Source: Liopterus haemorrhoidalis (lineage: Eukaryota; Arthropoda; Insecta; Coleoptera; Dytiscidae). From it: 64,000 nucleotides of DNA. The stretch's first letter is position 1; each line of letters starts with the position of its first letter. A model generated the notes under the pieces. The model saw only the letters and a list, made by a program, of their open reading frames with translations. It was not told the DNA's origin and did no database searches. This document shows positions 11,206 through 22,240 of this stretch, one piece after another. A program made the position numbers and the translations under genes. The stretch is taken from positions 18,258,829-18,322,828 of the forward strand of contig OZ020625.1 in NCBI GenBank assembly GCA_963971575.1, given 5' to 3'.

Positions 11206-12780
11206 TCATGTGGCTGAATTGGGTTCATTCAGCGGCAACGCGCTGACCTGGGTCACAGCACGTTTTGTCATACCTGAGGCTGTCTTTAATGTGACTACGC
11301 GAACGATTCGATCTGGGCCGTGATGTACTTCAACGATGCGGGCCAGCTGCCACTGACGAGGTGGGAGGTGGTTATCCTTGATGACGACCAGCATACCTGG
11401 TTCTAGTTGTGGAGAGCTGGTTCTCCACTTGTTCCGGGGTTGGAGTTGGTGCAAGTAATCTTGTTTCCAACGTCGCCAGAAATGTTGTACCATAGACTGA
11501 ATGTATTGGTACCGTGAAAGTTGGTTCTCGTTGAGCTTTAATACGATAGGATCAGGGATAGATGTCATGGATCTACCAATGAGTAAATGTGAAGGTGTTA
11601 ATGCTCTAGGATCATTGGGATCACTGGAGAGTGGACACAAAGGTCTTGAATTCAATACTGCTTCGATTTGAATTACAATAGTTTGAAATTCTTCGTATAC
11701 TAAAGATGTCGTGTTTAAAATCTTGTAAAGATGAGATTTCATTGATTTGATATTTGATTCCCATATTCCCCCAAAATGAGGACTGTAGGGTGGTATGAAG
11801 TGCCATTCCATACCCATGTTTGCGCAAGTTTTAAAAATTTCGTCATTGTTATGTTCTAAGAAATTGTTTAACTCTTGCAATTGCGAATGCGCACCAAGAA
11901 AGTTGCGTCCGTTGTCTGAATAAATATGCCCTGGTAGGCCGCGTCGCGCAGTGAATCTACGTAAACTTGCGATGAAACATTCTGTACTTAAGTCACCTAC
12001 TACTTCTAAGTGAATGCATTTAGTAGCTAGGCAAATATATAAGCAGATGTATGCCTTGATTCGTTTAGCTCCTCTTCCGCGCTTGTCATTAATTAAAAAG
12101 GGACCGGCGAAATCGACTCCGGTGTGCTCGAATGAAAATGATTGAGAAATTCGCTGTTTGGGTAGGTCACCCATTAGTGTGGAATACGCCTTTGCTTTAG
12201 ATTTAAAACATTTAACGCAGTTCTTTACGACTGTCTTGGCTAGAGCTTTACCTGATATGATCCAATACCGTTCTCGGATTGAACTCAGCATTTGTTGTGC
12301 ACCGGCGTGCAGTAAACGAACATGCTCATGTTCCATGATAATTTTTGATAAATGATGGGCTTTGGGAAGTAAAATTGGATGCCGTTTGTCGAAATGGTAA
12401 TTCGCCAATTTTAATCTAACTAAAATTTTGTTTTCATCGAGAAATGGCGTTAAAGCCAATAGTTTGCTAGTTGACTTTATGGGATGATTATTGGTGATCG
12501 CAGCAATTTCCTCTGGAAAATTCTGACCTTGTACTAACCTGAATCGACATTGAAGTGCTGCAGACATTTCGTCTGGCGTTATTGGTTCGTACATTTTTGA
12601 CCTTGTTAAATAATTTTGCTTAAATCGTTTGATGTATGCGATAATACGTAAGGATTTATTCAAATCTGAATATTTGTCAAGTGAAGATGAGACTGAATTT
12701 GTTGCAGAAGCTGTTAATGCAATTTGCTTCCTCAATTCCGGTACCTCGATATCACGTTTGATATCTGGGAATTCTTGAAC
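11206..12780 (-). pseudogene. pol: BEL/Pao integrase portion, cut off by upstream stops
   Basis: The C-terminal part of the second BEL polyprotein. It continues the frame of the upstream portion after stops at 12838-12840 and 12781-12783, so it is not an independent gene; its first internal Met is at 12735. It contains the HHCC-type zinc-binding region (motifs HEHVRLLHAG and CVKCF), then the integrase core with GVDFAGPF, YSDNGRNF and GGIWESN. The three acidic catalytic residues are retained. A DUF5641-like tail follows (MLVVIKDNHLPPRQW, then a VVTLKT block). The integrase reads as intact, but it can only be made by reading through two stops. Confidence 0.92.
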
Positions 12781-12837
12781 TCAGTTGGAGTCCTGTAAAA
12801 ATTGTGGACCGTGCCACCACATGTTGCAATTTTTCAA

Positions 12838-15800
12838 CTAAAGTGGGGTGGCACCCATGGATAAAATATCCGCGGGATTATGTTTTGTGTTAACATAACG
12901 CCAATCTGCTGTTTCAGTCATGGACTGAATTTTGCTAACGCGATTTCTAACGAAAATGTTTAAGGAATTTGGGTTTGTGTTCAACCAGTGAAGTACGACC
13001 TGGGAGTCGCACCAGTAATATGTCTTAGTTGAAACTGTTAATGATCCGCGAACCTTGTTCATCAAATGAGCAAGTGTTAATGCGCCACAGAGTTCCAATC
13101 TGGGCACTGTGATGATTTTTAAAGGTGCCACTCTTGATTTGGCACATAGAAGATGAACGGAAATGTCACCGTTCTGGTTTATGCTTTTGACGAAAATGCA
13201 AGCTCCGTATGCGACCTTTGACGCATCGCTGAAGCCGTGGAGTTCAATTGTTTGAGCTTGTTTGATAATGACACATCTTTGGCATTTAAAAGAAGAAATG
13301 ATGTCCCCTTGAGCGCATAATGTTAACCAATCAGTGGTTAAATCGGGAGGGAGCTGCTCATCCCAACCGATGCCTGCTGCCCATAAACTTTGCATGATGA
13401 TTTTCATCTTGATTGTTATTGGGCTGAGTAGACCCAATGGGTCAAATGTTTTTGAAGCCGCTGATAATACGCTTCGCTTTGTGGGACATGAATCCTCATT
13501 TGTTGTTGTTTGATAAGATAAAGAATCGTCCTTAACTGACCAACAAATACCAAGTGTTTTGGTTTTGTCGGTTAGACCAATCATTAAAACATCAGATTTG
13601 TTGACTGATTTTGCGACTGATTTGGCAAGAGCCTCGTCATTTGAGACGAATTTGCGGAGCTCAAAGCCTGCTGTTTGTAAAATTGCAACTACATCCTTGT
13701 ATGTGCTGACCAATTGTTCTGGATCATCGTCACCAGTCAAAAGGTCATCAACGTACATGTCCTGTTCGATGATTTTCGAAGCAAGAGGGTGTACTGATTG
13801 AAATTGTTTTGCTAATTCGTATAAGCATCGAATTGCTAAATATGGAGCTGAAGATAGACCATATGTTACTCTGGTTAATTCAAAGGTTTGTATGTCCTTT
13901 TCTGAACTGTTTGTCCATAGAATGCTTTGGAACTTTCTATGGTCCGGATGCACCATGACTTGTCTATACATTTGTTTGATGTCACCCGACATGACATATT
14001 GATGTTGCCGAAAACGTAATGTAATATTTAGCAAGTCATTCTGAATTGTGGGGCCTACCGACTGGGCCTCATTTAATGAAATTCCACTGTTAGGTTTTGC
14101 GGAACCGTCGAAAACGACCCGTAACTTAGTGGTTGATTTGTCGTCGCGAAGAACGCCATGATGGGGTAGAAAATACCTGTTTTGAATGGTGTCATTTTGG
14201 ACTTGAACCATATGACTTAATGTTTTGTATTCTTCCATAAAATCTATGTAAAGATTTTGAAATGTCGCATCGCGACTGAACTTACATTCTATTGATAGTA
14301 AGCGATTTTGCGCAATATGTTTTGTATCGCCTATGCTATCAACTAGATCATTGAAAGGAATCTGGACTACGAATCTGCCAGACTCGTCGCGGGTTGTTGT
14401 TTTCTCAAAAAACTCATTTGTGCTCAGGTTTGAGCTGTCCGAATTAGAAACCTCCTTGATGTAGGATTGCTTTTCCAATTCCCAAAATTTCTGTAAATTT
14501 TGGTCTAATTCACTTGACCGCGAAAAATGACATTGTACCTTATTACAATGTGTTGGCATGGTACCTGAAATGACCCAACCTAGTCGAGAATTCTGTAATG
14601 TAGGTTTGCCCTTTCCCAGATAAATATTACCATCCACAATGAGTCTCCAAAATATGTCTGAGCCCAAAAGCAAATCTACGCTGTTGGATTCATTGAAATA
14701 AGGATCCGCTAGTGTGAGATCACTTGGAATGTTGATTAAAGATTTATCAAATGAAAATGGGGGCAAATTTGAAGTGATTTTTGGTAAAATTAGAAACTCT
14801 AACTTTGTGTTGAATGCCGTGCAGTTTGACATGATGTCTGCAGTGCATTTTCGCGTGATAGGGGAACTGACTAGATTTATTCCCACTAGTGAGATGTTCG
14901 TGTCTTGAGTCTCAAGCTTCAAGGCTTTAACTAAATGCTCACTCATGATAGAGCTTTCTGACTCTGAATCGAGTAGGGCCCGACATGTATGAATTGTCCC
15001 GTCAGCTGCCGGTATGTTTACTAGAGCTGTTGATAGGACTATTAATGAATGCGTTGATGATGGAGCACTTACTGTTGTGTGACTGGTTGAAATGCTCTTG
15101 GGCTCTGACGCTCCCTCAGCCTTGCCTGCGGACTGGGGTTCGCTGCCCATTGAATTGGGTTTGGCTCTAGACGCTCCCCCAGCCTCGCTAGTAGGCTGTG
15201 GACCGTTGCCTTTGAACTCAGTGTTCCGAGTTGTGTGGCCATGCAGTAATGAATTGTGCTTGGCCTTGCAATGCTTGCAGCCTTGCGCCTTGCACGCTTT
15301 GGCTGTATGATTTGAGCGCAGACAGTTATAACAGAGATTGAGCTCCGTTATTCGCTTCGCTCGCGAGTCTTTATTTAAATCGAGAAAAGTCTGACATGTC
15401 CAAATAGCATGTGACCCTTTGCAGTTTTGACATTTGTAGTCGGTCACTGTTACCAATGATTTTGATTTGATGACTGACCGCCTTTGGTCAACATTGACGT
15501 CGCGCCTACCCTCGATTTGTTCTAGAATATTTGCTTTTGAGCGCAAAAATTCAAGAAGGTCATGTACTGTCGGAGGGGCTTGATCGTCACCGAAATCCGC
15601 ATTCACCTTTACTTCCCACTCGCGTGCGCTTGTTTTGTCAAGCTTTTCTGAAATTGATATCAAAAAAACCGTGTCCCATTCGTCGACCGGTTGTTTGAGA
15701 CCGCGTAGGGCAGATAAATGATTTGAAATGCAATCAACAAAGGTTCTAACCTCTTTGCTACCTTCTTTGCTAATGACAGGTATTGCTAAAATGGATTTGA

Positions 15801-16437
15801 CATGGTTGTGAATAAGCGTACGAGAATTGTCAAACCGTTTGCATACTAGATCCCATGCATGATCGTATACCGATGCTGAAATTTGCAAATTTCTTATGGT
15901 CTCTAGTGCAGAGCCTTCTAAACATGATCTTAAGTAATGATACTTCTGTATGGACGCGATCGTCTCATTTTCATGGATCAGTGATATGAATGAATCGCGA
16001 AACTCTAGCCAAGCATCGTAATTCCCCTTGAATTTAGGCAACTGTAGCGTTGGAAGTTTCACTGAAATGTTTTGCGGTGTTGAATGAACCGAATTTCTGG
16101 AATGATGAGATTCACGTGACTCATTATCAAATTTGTTAATGTTTTCGTTTAATATATGATTTGCATTCGCTAAGGCCTCATAAAATTCTGATTCGAATCT
16201 TACGCGATAGTCACGTTCGCTCTCTAAAAATGATTCTTCAAGAGTTAGTTCGATCTCTGTTTGAATATATTCAAACTCTGGTAGAATCGATTCAAAATTT
16301 GAAACTCTGAGTTTCAATTCTCGTAATTTGACTTCTGAAAAGTCTGTAAAATTGTTCAAATATGTGTTGAAACTCGTAACTCTATGTTTTAAATTCCCAC
16401 GTTTTCTGTGTAAAACCCTTACTTCTTCCATTTTCAA
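12838..16437 (-). pseudogene. gag-pol: BEL/Pao Gag-PR-RT-RNase H portion, ends in a premature stop
   Basis: 1199 codons from the ATG at 16437. A coiled N-terminus is followed by a DUF1759-type Gag domain (about 126-300) and zinc knuckles (about 338-398; CQNC, CYNC and CKHC). The aspartic protease has LLDSESES near residue 489, where Glu replaces the usual Gly of the DSG motif. The RT has SGDIKQMYRQ, TYGLSSAPYLA and MYVDD near 893. RNase H has GFSDAS near 1066 and CDSQVV. The frame ends TAG at 12838-12840, and a second in-frame TGA occurs at 12781-12783, after which the integrase continues in the same frame. The RNase H end reads ADILSMG where a DCASRG-like motif is usual. The element is dead by sequence, but decay is light. 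Confidence 0.93.
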
Positions 16438-17004
16438 TGCGAATTTATAAATTTTTACGTTTTAAATTGAAAACAATGGAAAAATATATAAATTGTGTTA
16501 AAATGATTTTTAACCTGAGTGTACCGTGCTTAACCTTGCAACTGTAGCTTGTGGCGCGGGGTACAGAGCGTGTTGCAGCGAGCGAGTATTAGAATGTAAA
16601 CAATTGCAATGCTTGAGAATTTGTATTGAAATCTCACGTTTACAAAAATGATTTTTGTTCAAAGCAATATTGAATTTGACAAATACCTTGTATAAACGGG
16701 CTTTGGAGAGGATGGACAGTAGCTCGTCTAATGAACGGCGACATGTGTTGCACCGCAGACTTCTCATCTGTTGCCTCCCTGCACTGCGTTTTTTCTTGTA
16801 GGTACCGCTTTTGACCGGAAAGGTGATGTCTTGTCCGGAACTGATCTTGTATCTTGACTTCACTGGACCAAAATGTGATATGTGATCTTGATCCGTGACT
16901 CGTTGTGCCAAAATATGATCCTCGCTGGATTGACCAAAATTATGATATTCTTGGCTTGGATATGACCAGAAATTATGATCCCTGGCTCGAATGACCAAAA
17001 ATTA
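16438..17004 (-). other. Leader of the second BEL element with repeated primer-site-like motifs
   Basis: 567 bp between the 5' LTR and the gag start. On the minus strand the primer site TTTTGGTCATTCGAGCCAGG is followed by several degenerate copies of the pattern TTTTGGTC...GGATCATAATT, near 16965, 16932, 16906 and 16864. The 162-residue open frame across this region merely reads through these repeats and has no recognisable domain. Confidence 0.65.
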
Positions 17005-17202
17005 TGGTTGAATTATGTTTGATAGTATCTCCATAGGTTATGAAATAAAACACTGATACGTGTGGTCTCGCTTATGGTTAAGCTACTACTGTTTATTCAT
17101 GACAATGTCACAGATTACTAATCTGTGACAATGTTACAAAGGGGGCGCACATGCGCGGAGTATACATTTTACAATACATAAAATTTAAATAAAATTCTTC
17201 CA
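17005..17202 (-). repeat. 5' LTR of the second BEL/Pao element
   Basis: 198 bp. Carries a perfect 23-bp palindrome at 17107-17129 (arms GTCACAGATTA / TAATCTGTGAC, centre C), which is absent from the other LTR. The surrounding GACAATGT is duplicated. Confidence 0.9.
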
Positions 17203-17459
17203 TAATCTATTTTTTAATTTTCAACTTTCTGCCTGTACTATACAGGTATTGTATTTTTCAGAATGTTTTACGGTGCAATTCACGTCCGGTAATTGCCCGA
17301 GTTACTGCATATTCCCTTTTAGAAGAAGTTATTTGTTTCGAAAAAAAGTTTTACGTGCAAAAACATTTTTACATTTTATTAATTTACAAAAACATGTTAT
17401 TAATGCATTTTTTTTTTTTTTTTTGCCCAAACTATGTTTAACATGCAATAAGCTTTTCG
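17203..17459. other. AT-rich spacer
   Basis: No gene recognised. An open frame at 17249-17500 has a poly-T-derived Phe run and no known domain. Confidence 0.5.
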
Positions 17460-18040
17460 AGATAGATTTAAAGAGTTTAGAAAATATAAAGCTACACTAG
17501 CTTTTTTGACAAAACCAATTGAAGTAGATATGTATAGTGCGTTCGAAGGTGAGTTTGCAGTACAGGGCATATGGAGTAGTTCTTTTTCATACTCTCTAAT
17601 GGGTTTACAGAATGACGCTATCCTTTTCTTGCTGGTCGACGTTGCCAGCTCTAAAACGCGCTGATCTGTGAAGACGCAGTAATCTACAAATGGCCATTTC
17701 TTTTGTTGAGTGTTATTTTGAGTTTTATAAGAGTTGATTTTTGTAAATAATACCAGTTTTTCATATTATTATAATTGACACATTTGACACTTTTACAACA
17801 TTTGGCAACACCGCTCCCATTTGCCATAAGAGCTATACTGCAAACTCACCTTCGAACGCACTATAGCAATTACATTTATCACCTTCAATTAGTGGATTTG
17901 AAATCCAAAGGTTTATGCAAGTCTTTTCACATATGAAATTAACAAAGAGTCAGTTAAGAAGTAATCTTACTGACCTGAAACTTGAGTTCTGCCTTAAGTT
18001 AAAGATTACTGAATATTCACCAAATATTAAAGTCTTATAG
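17460..18040 (+). pseudogene. hAT-type transposase C-terminal relic
   Basis: Two coding fragments flank a MITE. From about 17460 the translation RFKEFRKYKATLAFLTKPIE resembles the region before the dimerisation domain of hAT-derived proteins of the ZBED/GTF2IRD2-like group. From 17888 to the stop at 18038-18040 it reads 50 codons, including QVFSHMKLTKSQLRSNLTD and ending EYSPNIKVL, the usual hAT C-terminal dimerisation block. Removing the MITE and one TA copy puts the two fragments in one frame with a single intervening TAG. The N-terminal and catalytic parts are missing. The family assignment comes from motif pattern only. Confidence 0.6.
17535..17863. mobile_element. MITE with 28-bp perfect terminal inverted repeats
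   Basis: A 329-bp element starting TAGTGCGTTCGAAGGTGAG and ending with its reverse complement. The terminal repeats are about 28 bp and perfect. It is flanked by TA at 17533-17534 and 17864-17865, as expected for Tc1/mariner-type insertions. No coding capacity. Confidence 0.9.
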
Positions 18041-18085
18041 AACACTATACAGGAGCAATCGTCCCAATTAAAAAAATTATTATAT

Positions 18086-18117
<32 letters not shown>

Positions 18118-18196
18118 GATGGCGGCGTTGTAAACGGGACAAACCCAACACTACAACGACATAATTTACAAATTGTTACATTAAATTATAACGACT

Positions 18197-18198
<2 letters not shown>

Positions 18199-18279
<81 letters not shown>
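18199..18279. repeat. TA microsatellite in the LINE 3' UTR
   Basis: About 80 bp of alternating TA just downstream of the ORF2 stop. A related LINE at 45848-47402 has the same arrangement. Confidence 0.95.
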
Positions 18280-18280
<1 letters not shown>

Positions 18281-18342
18281 CAAGAAGATAAAAAAAAATA
18301 AAAAAAAGACAGACTAATTTTGACAGTGTGGAACAAAGTCAT

Positions 18343-21216
18343 CTATAGAATGTATAAGCTTTTATAGTGAGCTTTAATATGTTTTTTTATATATTCTAGG
18401 TTATTATAGAAAATATCAAAATCAACATGAGCTGAAATCTGATTTAGTATTGCCGGAAATCTTATAAGTGGAGCATTTAAGTTAGAATTAGTTCGGGCAA
18501 ACGGTTGGTAAATTAAATTTTTGTTTCGAAAATCACGAGAAGGTACGTTAAGATTAACAAGTGACAGTAACGGCGGACAATCAATTAAACCATTTAAAAT
18601 TTTTATTATAGCAACTACGTCAGATATAGAGCGTCTGTCTTTGAGGGTGAGCATGTTAAAATAATAACAGCGATGAATGTAATCGGCAGCTGATATAGGT
18701 ACTTTCCTAGCTAGATAATGGACAAATTTTTTTTGTATGCTCTCTATCCTAAAAATGTATTTCTCATATTGCGGATTCCAGACTGTACTGCAATAATTTA
18801 GTTGTGAGTGAACATAGGCATTATATAATGTTAAAATGGATTTGGTATTTTTAAAGTGTTTTGACGTTCTTATTATAAATCCTAACATTTTGTAAGCCTT
18901 CCGAGTAATGTTATCTATATGAATATTAAATATTAATTTTGAATCAATAGTTATTCCTAAATCTTTAACCTGATTAACATTTTTAATTATATTTGTATCT
19001 ATATTATAAGCAAATAAAATTTTATTAAAATTTCTGGTGAAAGAAATGTGAAAACATTTTGAAAAATTTAGATATAATTTATTTAAGTGGCAATAATTGT
19101 ATAATCTTGTCAGATCGGCTTGTAGTAGGTGACAGTCAGAAATAGAAGTTATTTTGGAAAATATTTTAAGATCATCTGCGTAAAGTAAAAATTGTGCATG
19201 CTTGAAGCACTTTATTATATCATTGATATATATTATGAATAATAAAGGGCCTAGATGAGAGCCCTGTGGCACACCCGAAGTTGTGGTATAAAATTTTGAT
19301 TTGTATCCATTGACTGTAACCGCTTGCGAACGGTTATTTATATATGAACATACCCAGCGCAGTAAGATACCATGTACACCGGCTTCGACAAGTTTTTCAT
19401 ATAGTATAAAATGGTCTATTTTATCAAAGGCCTTGCTAAAATCCGTATACACTGCATCTACCTGTATTCGCGAGTCTAACGCACTAGATAATTGTTGTAA
19501 ATAATATAGAAGATTAGATTCACATGATCTATTTTTAAAAAAACCGTGTTGTTGTGGTATGATCATATTGCATACATCCGAGAAAATTTCATTATAGATA
19601 ATAGACTCAAAGACTTTAGCAATTGCTGATAGCTTCGAAATAGGCCTATAATTATTAACAAGAGCTTTATCATCACTTTTGTAAATTGGAACAATTAATG
19701 CCTTTTTCCATACTGCTGGAAATATTCCACTAGATAGGGATTTTTTAAACAGTATAGCTAACGGGACAGTGAAGCCGGAAGAACAATTTTTTAATAAACA
19801 TGTAGGGATACCATCGTCTCCGGCTCCTTTGGTAGGATCTAGCTCTTTAAGTCTTGTGTAAAGACTACAGTTATCAATAAGATTTTCAGCGTATACAGAC
19901 TCTTCGTAAAAGAGATTTAACTGATGTTGATTTTGATACTCCGTGGACGTTGGGGCAGGCTCGAAAACAGACTTGAAATAATCAGAGAATATTTCAACAA
20001 TGGACTGACCATCGTTTGCGCTCAGATTATTGTAGTACATTATATTTGGTATGTTCGAATGTGAATTTTTCTTATCTTTATAATACTTCCAGAAGAATTT
20101 TGGATTATTTATAACATTATTCTCGACGTTTAACAAATAATTATTATAGTCGTTTTGAATTAAAAATTTACATCTTCCTCTAAGAGTACTGAACGTCAAA
20201 TAATCGAGTCCATTATTGAAACGTTTCCAGCGCGTATGGTATTTACGTTTTTCTTTTATAACTTTAATAGTTGATGCGCTGTACCACGGTGGATACCGTT
20301 TATTAAAATTCCGCTTTCGAGGCACATGACATTCCAAAATTTTGTTTAACTTTTTATAGAACACACTAACTGCTAAATCAATTGAACAATTTCCAAGTAA
20401 GTTCTGCCAGTCTGTAGCAAGAAGGTCGTTATCGATTCTCTCAAAATTTGCCTTTGAAAAATTGAAACATCTGTTAGAAATGTTATTTTTTAAGTTTGAA
20501 TTATTTTGAAATAAAATGTTAAATTCTAAAGAGGGATGATAAGAATCTTCCGGTACAATGGCAAAGTTACTCTTTTCTACATATCCTATGGCCTGTAAAG
20601 TATTTGAAAGGACTAAATCTAGAATATTATTATTTACAAAGTTATTTACAGAGTTAAATTGTGTGAGCTCGCATAACGACATTGTGTCCACAAACAGTGT
20701 AGACCGGTTATCTGAGTAGTTAATAGGTATTAAGCATTTTGTATTACCTCGCGTCCAAAAAATGTTAGGTAAATTAAAGTCTCCACATATGAAAACAGTG
20801 TCGTTACCAATGTCGCTCATAATTACGTCTAATTTTCCCATGAAAGATGAGAATGCATTCTCGTCTCCAGGAGGAAGATAAACTACACAAAGATGAAATT
20901 TATTTGATCCAGTACCAACAGAAATCCAAATATCTTCTGCCGCACTATTCCACGTATCACGACACTTCACTGGTATTGTTTTTCTTATTGCCACAAGAAC
21001 ACCACCCCCGCCGTGCTTATGAGAGGCACTACTTTCTCGATCTCTTCTGAAAACGTTATACTCAGAGGTGAATAGTTCGCTGTTGTTTATTCCAGATACT
21101 AGAAATGTTTCGGTTATGCATAAAATATCGTAGTCACTATTTAGAATATTTTTGTAGAACGTGTGAGTTTTAGTACGCAACCCTCGTACATTCTGGTAAT
21201 ATACAGAGATACCCAT
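18343..21216 (-). CDS. LINE ORF2: endonuclease and reverse transcriptase
   Basis: 957 residues with no stops. It nicks target DNA and primes reverse transcription of the element's RNA. The N-terminal AP-type endonuclease (about 1-230) shows YYQNVRGLRTK near the start, CITETF near residue 35 and CGDFNLP near 145. A linker follows, then the RT domain (about 450-730) with NNYRPISKLSAIAK, TDFSKAFDKIDH, SGVPQGSHLGP and YADD near 680. The C-terminal region has the NYCSTVWNP block usual in Jockey/CR1-group elements. No RNase H domain. The ATG chosen gives the endonuclease start. It lies 61 bp downstream of the ORF1 stop. Apparently full length, so it may be functional. Confidence 0.93.
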   Translation of the reverse strand: MGISVYYQNVRGLRTKTHTFYKNILNSDYDILCITETFLVSGINNSELFTSEYNVFRRDRESSASHKHGGGGVLVAIRKTIPVKCRDTWNSAAEDIWISVGTGSNKFHLCVVYLPPGDENAFSSFMGKLDVIMSDIGNDTVFICGDFNLPNIFWTRGNTKCLIPINYSDNRSTLFVDTMSLCELTQFNSVNNFVNNNILDLVLSNTLQAIGYVEKSNFAIVPEDSYHPSLEFNILFQNNSNLKNNISNRCFNFSKANFERIDNDLLATDWQNLLGNCSIDLAVSVFYKKLNKILECHVPRKRNFNKRYPPWYSASTIKVIKEKRKYHTRWKRFNNGLDYLTFSTLRGRCKFLIQNDYNNYLLNVENNVINNPKFFWKYYKDKKNSHSNIPNIMYYNNLSANDGQSIVEIFSDYFKSVFEPAPTSTEYQNQHQLNLFYEESVYAENLIDNCSLYTRLKELDPTKGAGDDGIPTCLLKNCSSGFTVPLAILFKKSLSSGIFPAVWKKALIVPIYKSDDKALVNNYRPISKLSAIAKVFESIIYNEIFSDVCNMIIPQQHGFFKNRSCESNLLYYLQQLSSALDSRIQVDAVYTDFSKAFDKIDHFILYEKLVEAGVHGILLRWVCSYINNRSQAVTVNGYKSKFYTTTSGVPQGSHLGPLLFIIYINDIIKCFKHAQFLLYADDLKIFSKITSISDCHLLQADLTRLYNYCHLNKLYLNFSKCFHISFTRNFNKILFAYNIDTNIIKNVNQVKDLGITIDSKLIFNIHIDNITRKAYKMLGFIIRTSKHFKNTKSILTLYNAYVHSQLNYCSTVWNPQYEKYIFRIESIQKKFVHYLARKVPISAADYIHRCYYFNMLTLKDRRSISDVVAIIKILNGLIDCPPLLSLVNLNVPSRDFRNKNLIYQPFARTNSNLNAPLIRFPAILNQISAHVDFDIFYNNLEYIKKHIKAHYKSLYIL

Positions 21217-21277
21217 TTTAAAGAAAAAATTTTATTAATTTAAATACGAAAAGGAAAGAAAAATAAATCGAACAATT

Positions 21278-22240
21278 TTACATTTTAGCTAGATCTGATT
21301 CACATTTTATGATTTTAGTAGGTGAAGTCTCATTTTTGCGGATATGTATCAGACAATTTCTTATCCAAACAAATTTGTAGTCCCTATCTTTAGCCGTTTC
21401 TCTAGCTTTTTTGAAAAGTTGCTTGTTGTGACTTGTCAGATGTTCGTTTATAAAAATTGACTCACCTACTCCTGGTATATTAAGGCCTGGTTTTCCGGCG
21501 TTAGAAGAGCTGTTTTTAGTTCTTTTCGCGGCTGCTAGGATTTCATACTTTGTGCGCCTGCTATGCAGTTTGATAACTATGTTTTTAGGTAATTTATTGT
21601 TCTGATTAAAATGCTGAACTCTATGCGCGATACTTATTTCATCCTTGGATATCGGATAATTTATACCTGTTCCTAGATTTTCGATAATTTCATAAAGATT
21701 TTCGTTATTTTTTTCTGGTATCCCCTGTATCTCCAAATTATCCATCCTTGTACGCTGTTCTAGGTCAGAAATTCTATCATTGTTCAGTTTTACTTCCGCT
21801 CTGAGTGCCACGTTTTCTTGTTTTAATATGTCTATGATTTTAAATTTCCCGGTCATTTCTTTCATCGCCGCTTCGAAATCTGATACCTTAGCACCGCAAA
21901 AATTAACAGAAGCAAGCAGATCGTTGTTTTTCAGACACATGTCTTGCAATTGGGTGTTCAGGTCGCGAACCTGTTGGCTAAGTGACTGCAAAGTGCACTG
22001 ATGCTCGCTGCTGCTGCTGCTGTCTATGTCGGCTATTATCACTGATTTCTTCGGGCTCGCGTTACGGTTGCCTCTGCATAGTGGACATTTCCATAAAACT
22101 CCATCAATTCTGAATGCCTGAAGATCTTTCACTTGAATTCCTACACACTTCGCGTGACAATATTGCCCGCAAGGGCCACTACAGAGTAACCCTGGTGATC
22201 TATTAGTCACTTTGTTAGTACAAATACTACACACTGACAT
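21278..22240 (-). CDS. LINE ORF1: PHD finger, coiled coil, FP-like C-terminal domain
   Basis: 320 residues. The N-terminus is a PHD-type zinc finger (residues 4-55; CSICTNK, then CSGPCGQYCHAKC, then WKCPLC). A Ser-rich linker follows, then a coiled coil (about 80-165, heptad-like with LEQRTR at the end). The C-terminal domain includes MDNLEIQGIPEK, AHRVQ and INEHLT. It resembles the domain shared by insect LINE ORF1 proteins and the baculovirus FP-protein family. The expected role is RNA binding and RNP assembly. The frame is open throughout. It is the upstream gene of a two-ORF element. Confidence 0.9.
   Translation of the reverse strand: MSVCSICTNKVTNRSPGLLCSGPCGQYCHAKCVGIQVKDLQAFRIDGVLWKCPLCRGNRNASPKKSVIIADIDSSSSSEHQCTLQSLSQQVRDLNTQLQDMCLKNNDLLASVNFCGAKVSDFEAAMKEMTGKFKIIDILKQENVALRAEVKLNNDRISDLEQRTRMDNLEIQGIPEKNNENLYEIIENLGTGINYPISKDEISIAHRVQHFNQNNKLPKNIVIKLHSRRTKYEILAAAKRTKNSSSNAGKPGLNIPGVGESIFINEHLTSHNKQLFKKARETAKDRDYKFVWIRNCLIHIRKNETSPTKIIKCESDLAKM

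Larger units (their letters stand above)
11003..17202 (-). mobile_element. Older, inactivated BEL/Pao retrotransposon
   Basis: A second BEL/Pao element, on the minus strand and from a different family than the first. The LTRs are 11003-11174 (172 bp) and 17005-17202 (198 bp); on the minus strand they begin TGGAAGAATTTTA and end CATAATTCAACCA. They are near-identical apart from a 26-bp palindromic insertion in the right copy. A TTTTGGTCATTCGAGCC primer-site motif adjoins the right (5') LTR and a G-rich tract adjoins the left (3') one. The coding frame has two in-frame stops. The flanks (ACATG on the left, TAATC on the right) do not match, so no target duplication is visible. Confidence 0.93.

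Noticed and set aside
16510..16998. A 162-residue protein upstream of the second BEL gag
   Set aside because: It translates the leader and its repeated primer-site-like motifs.
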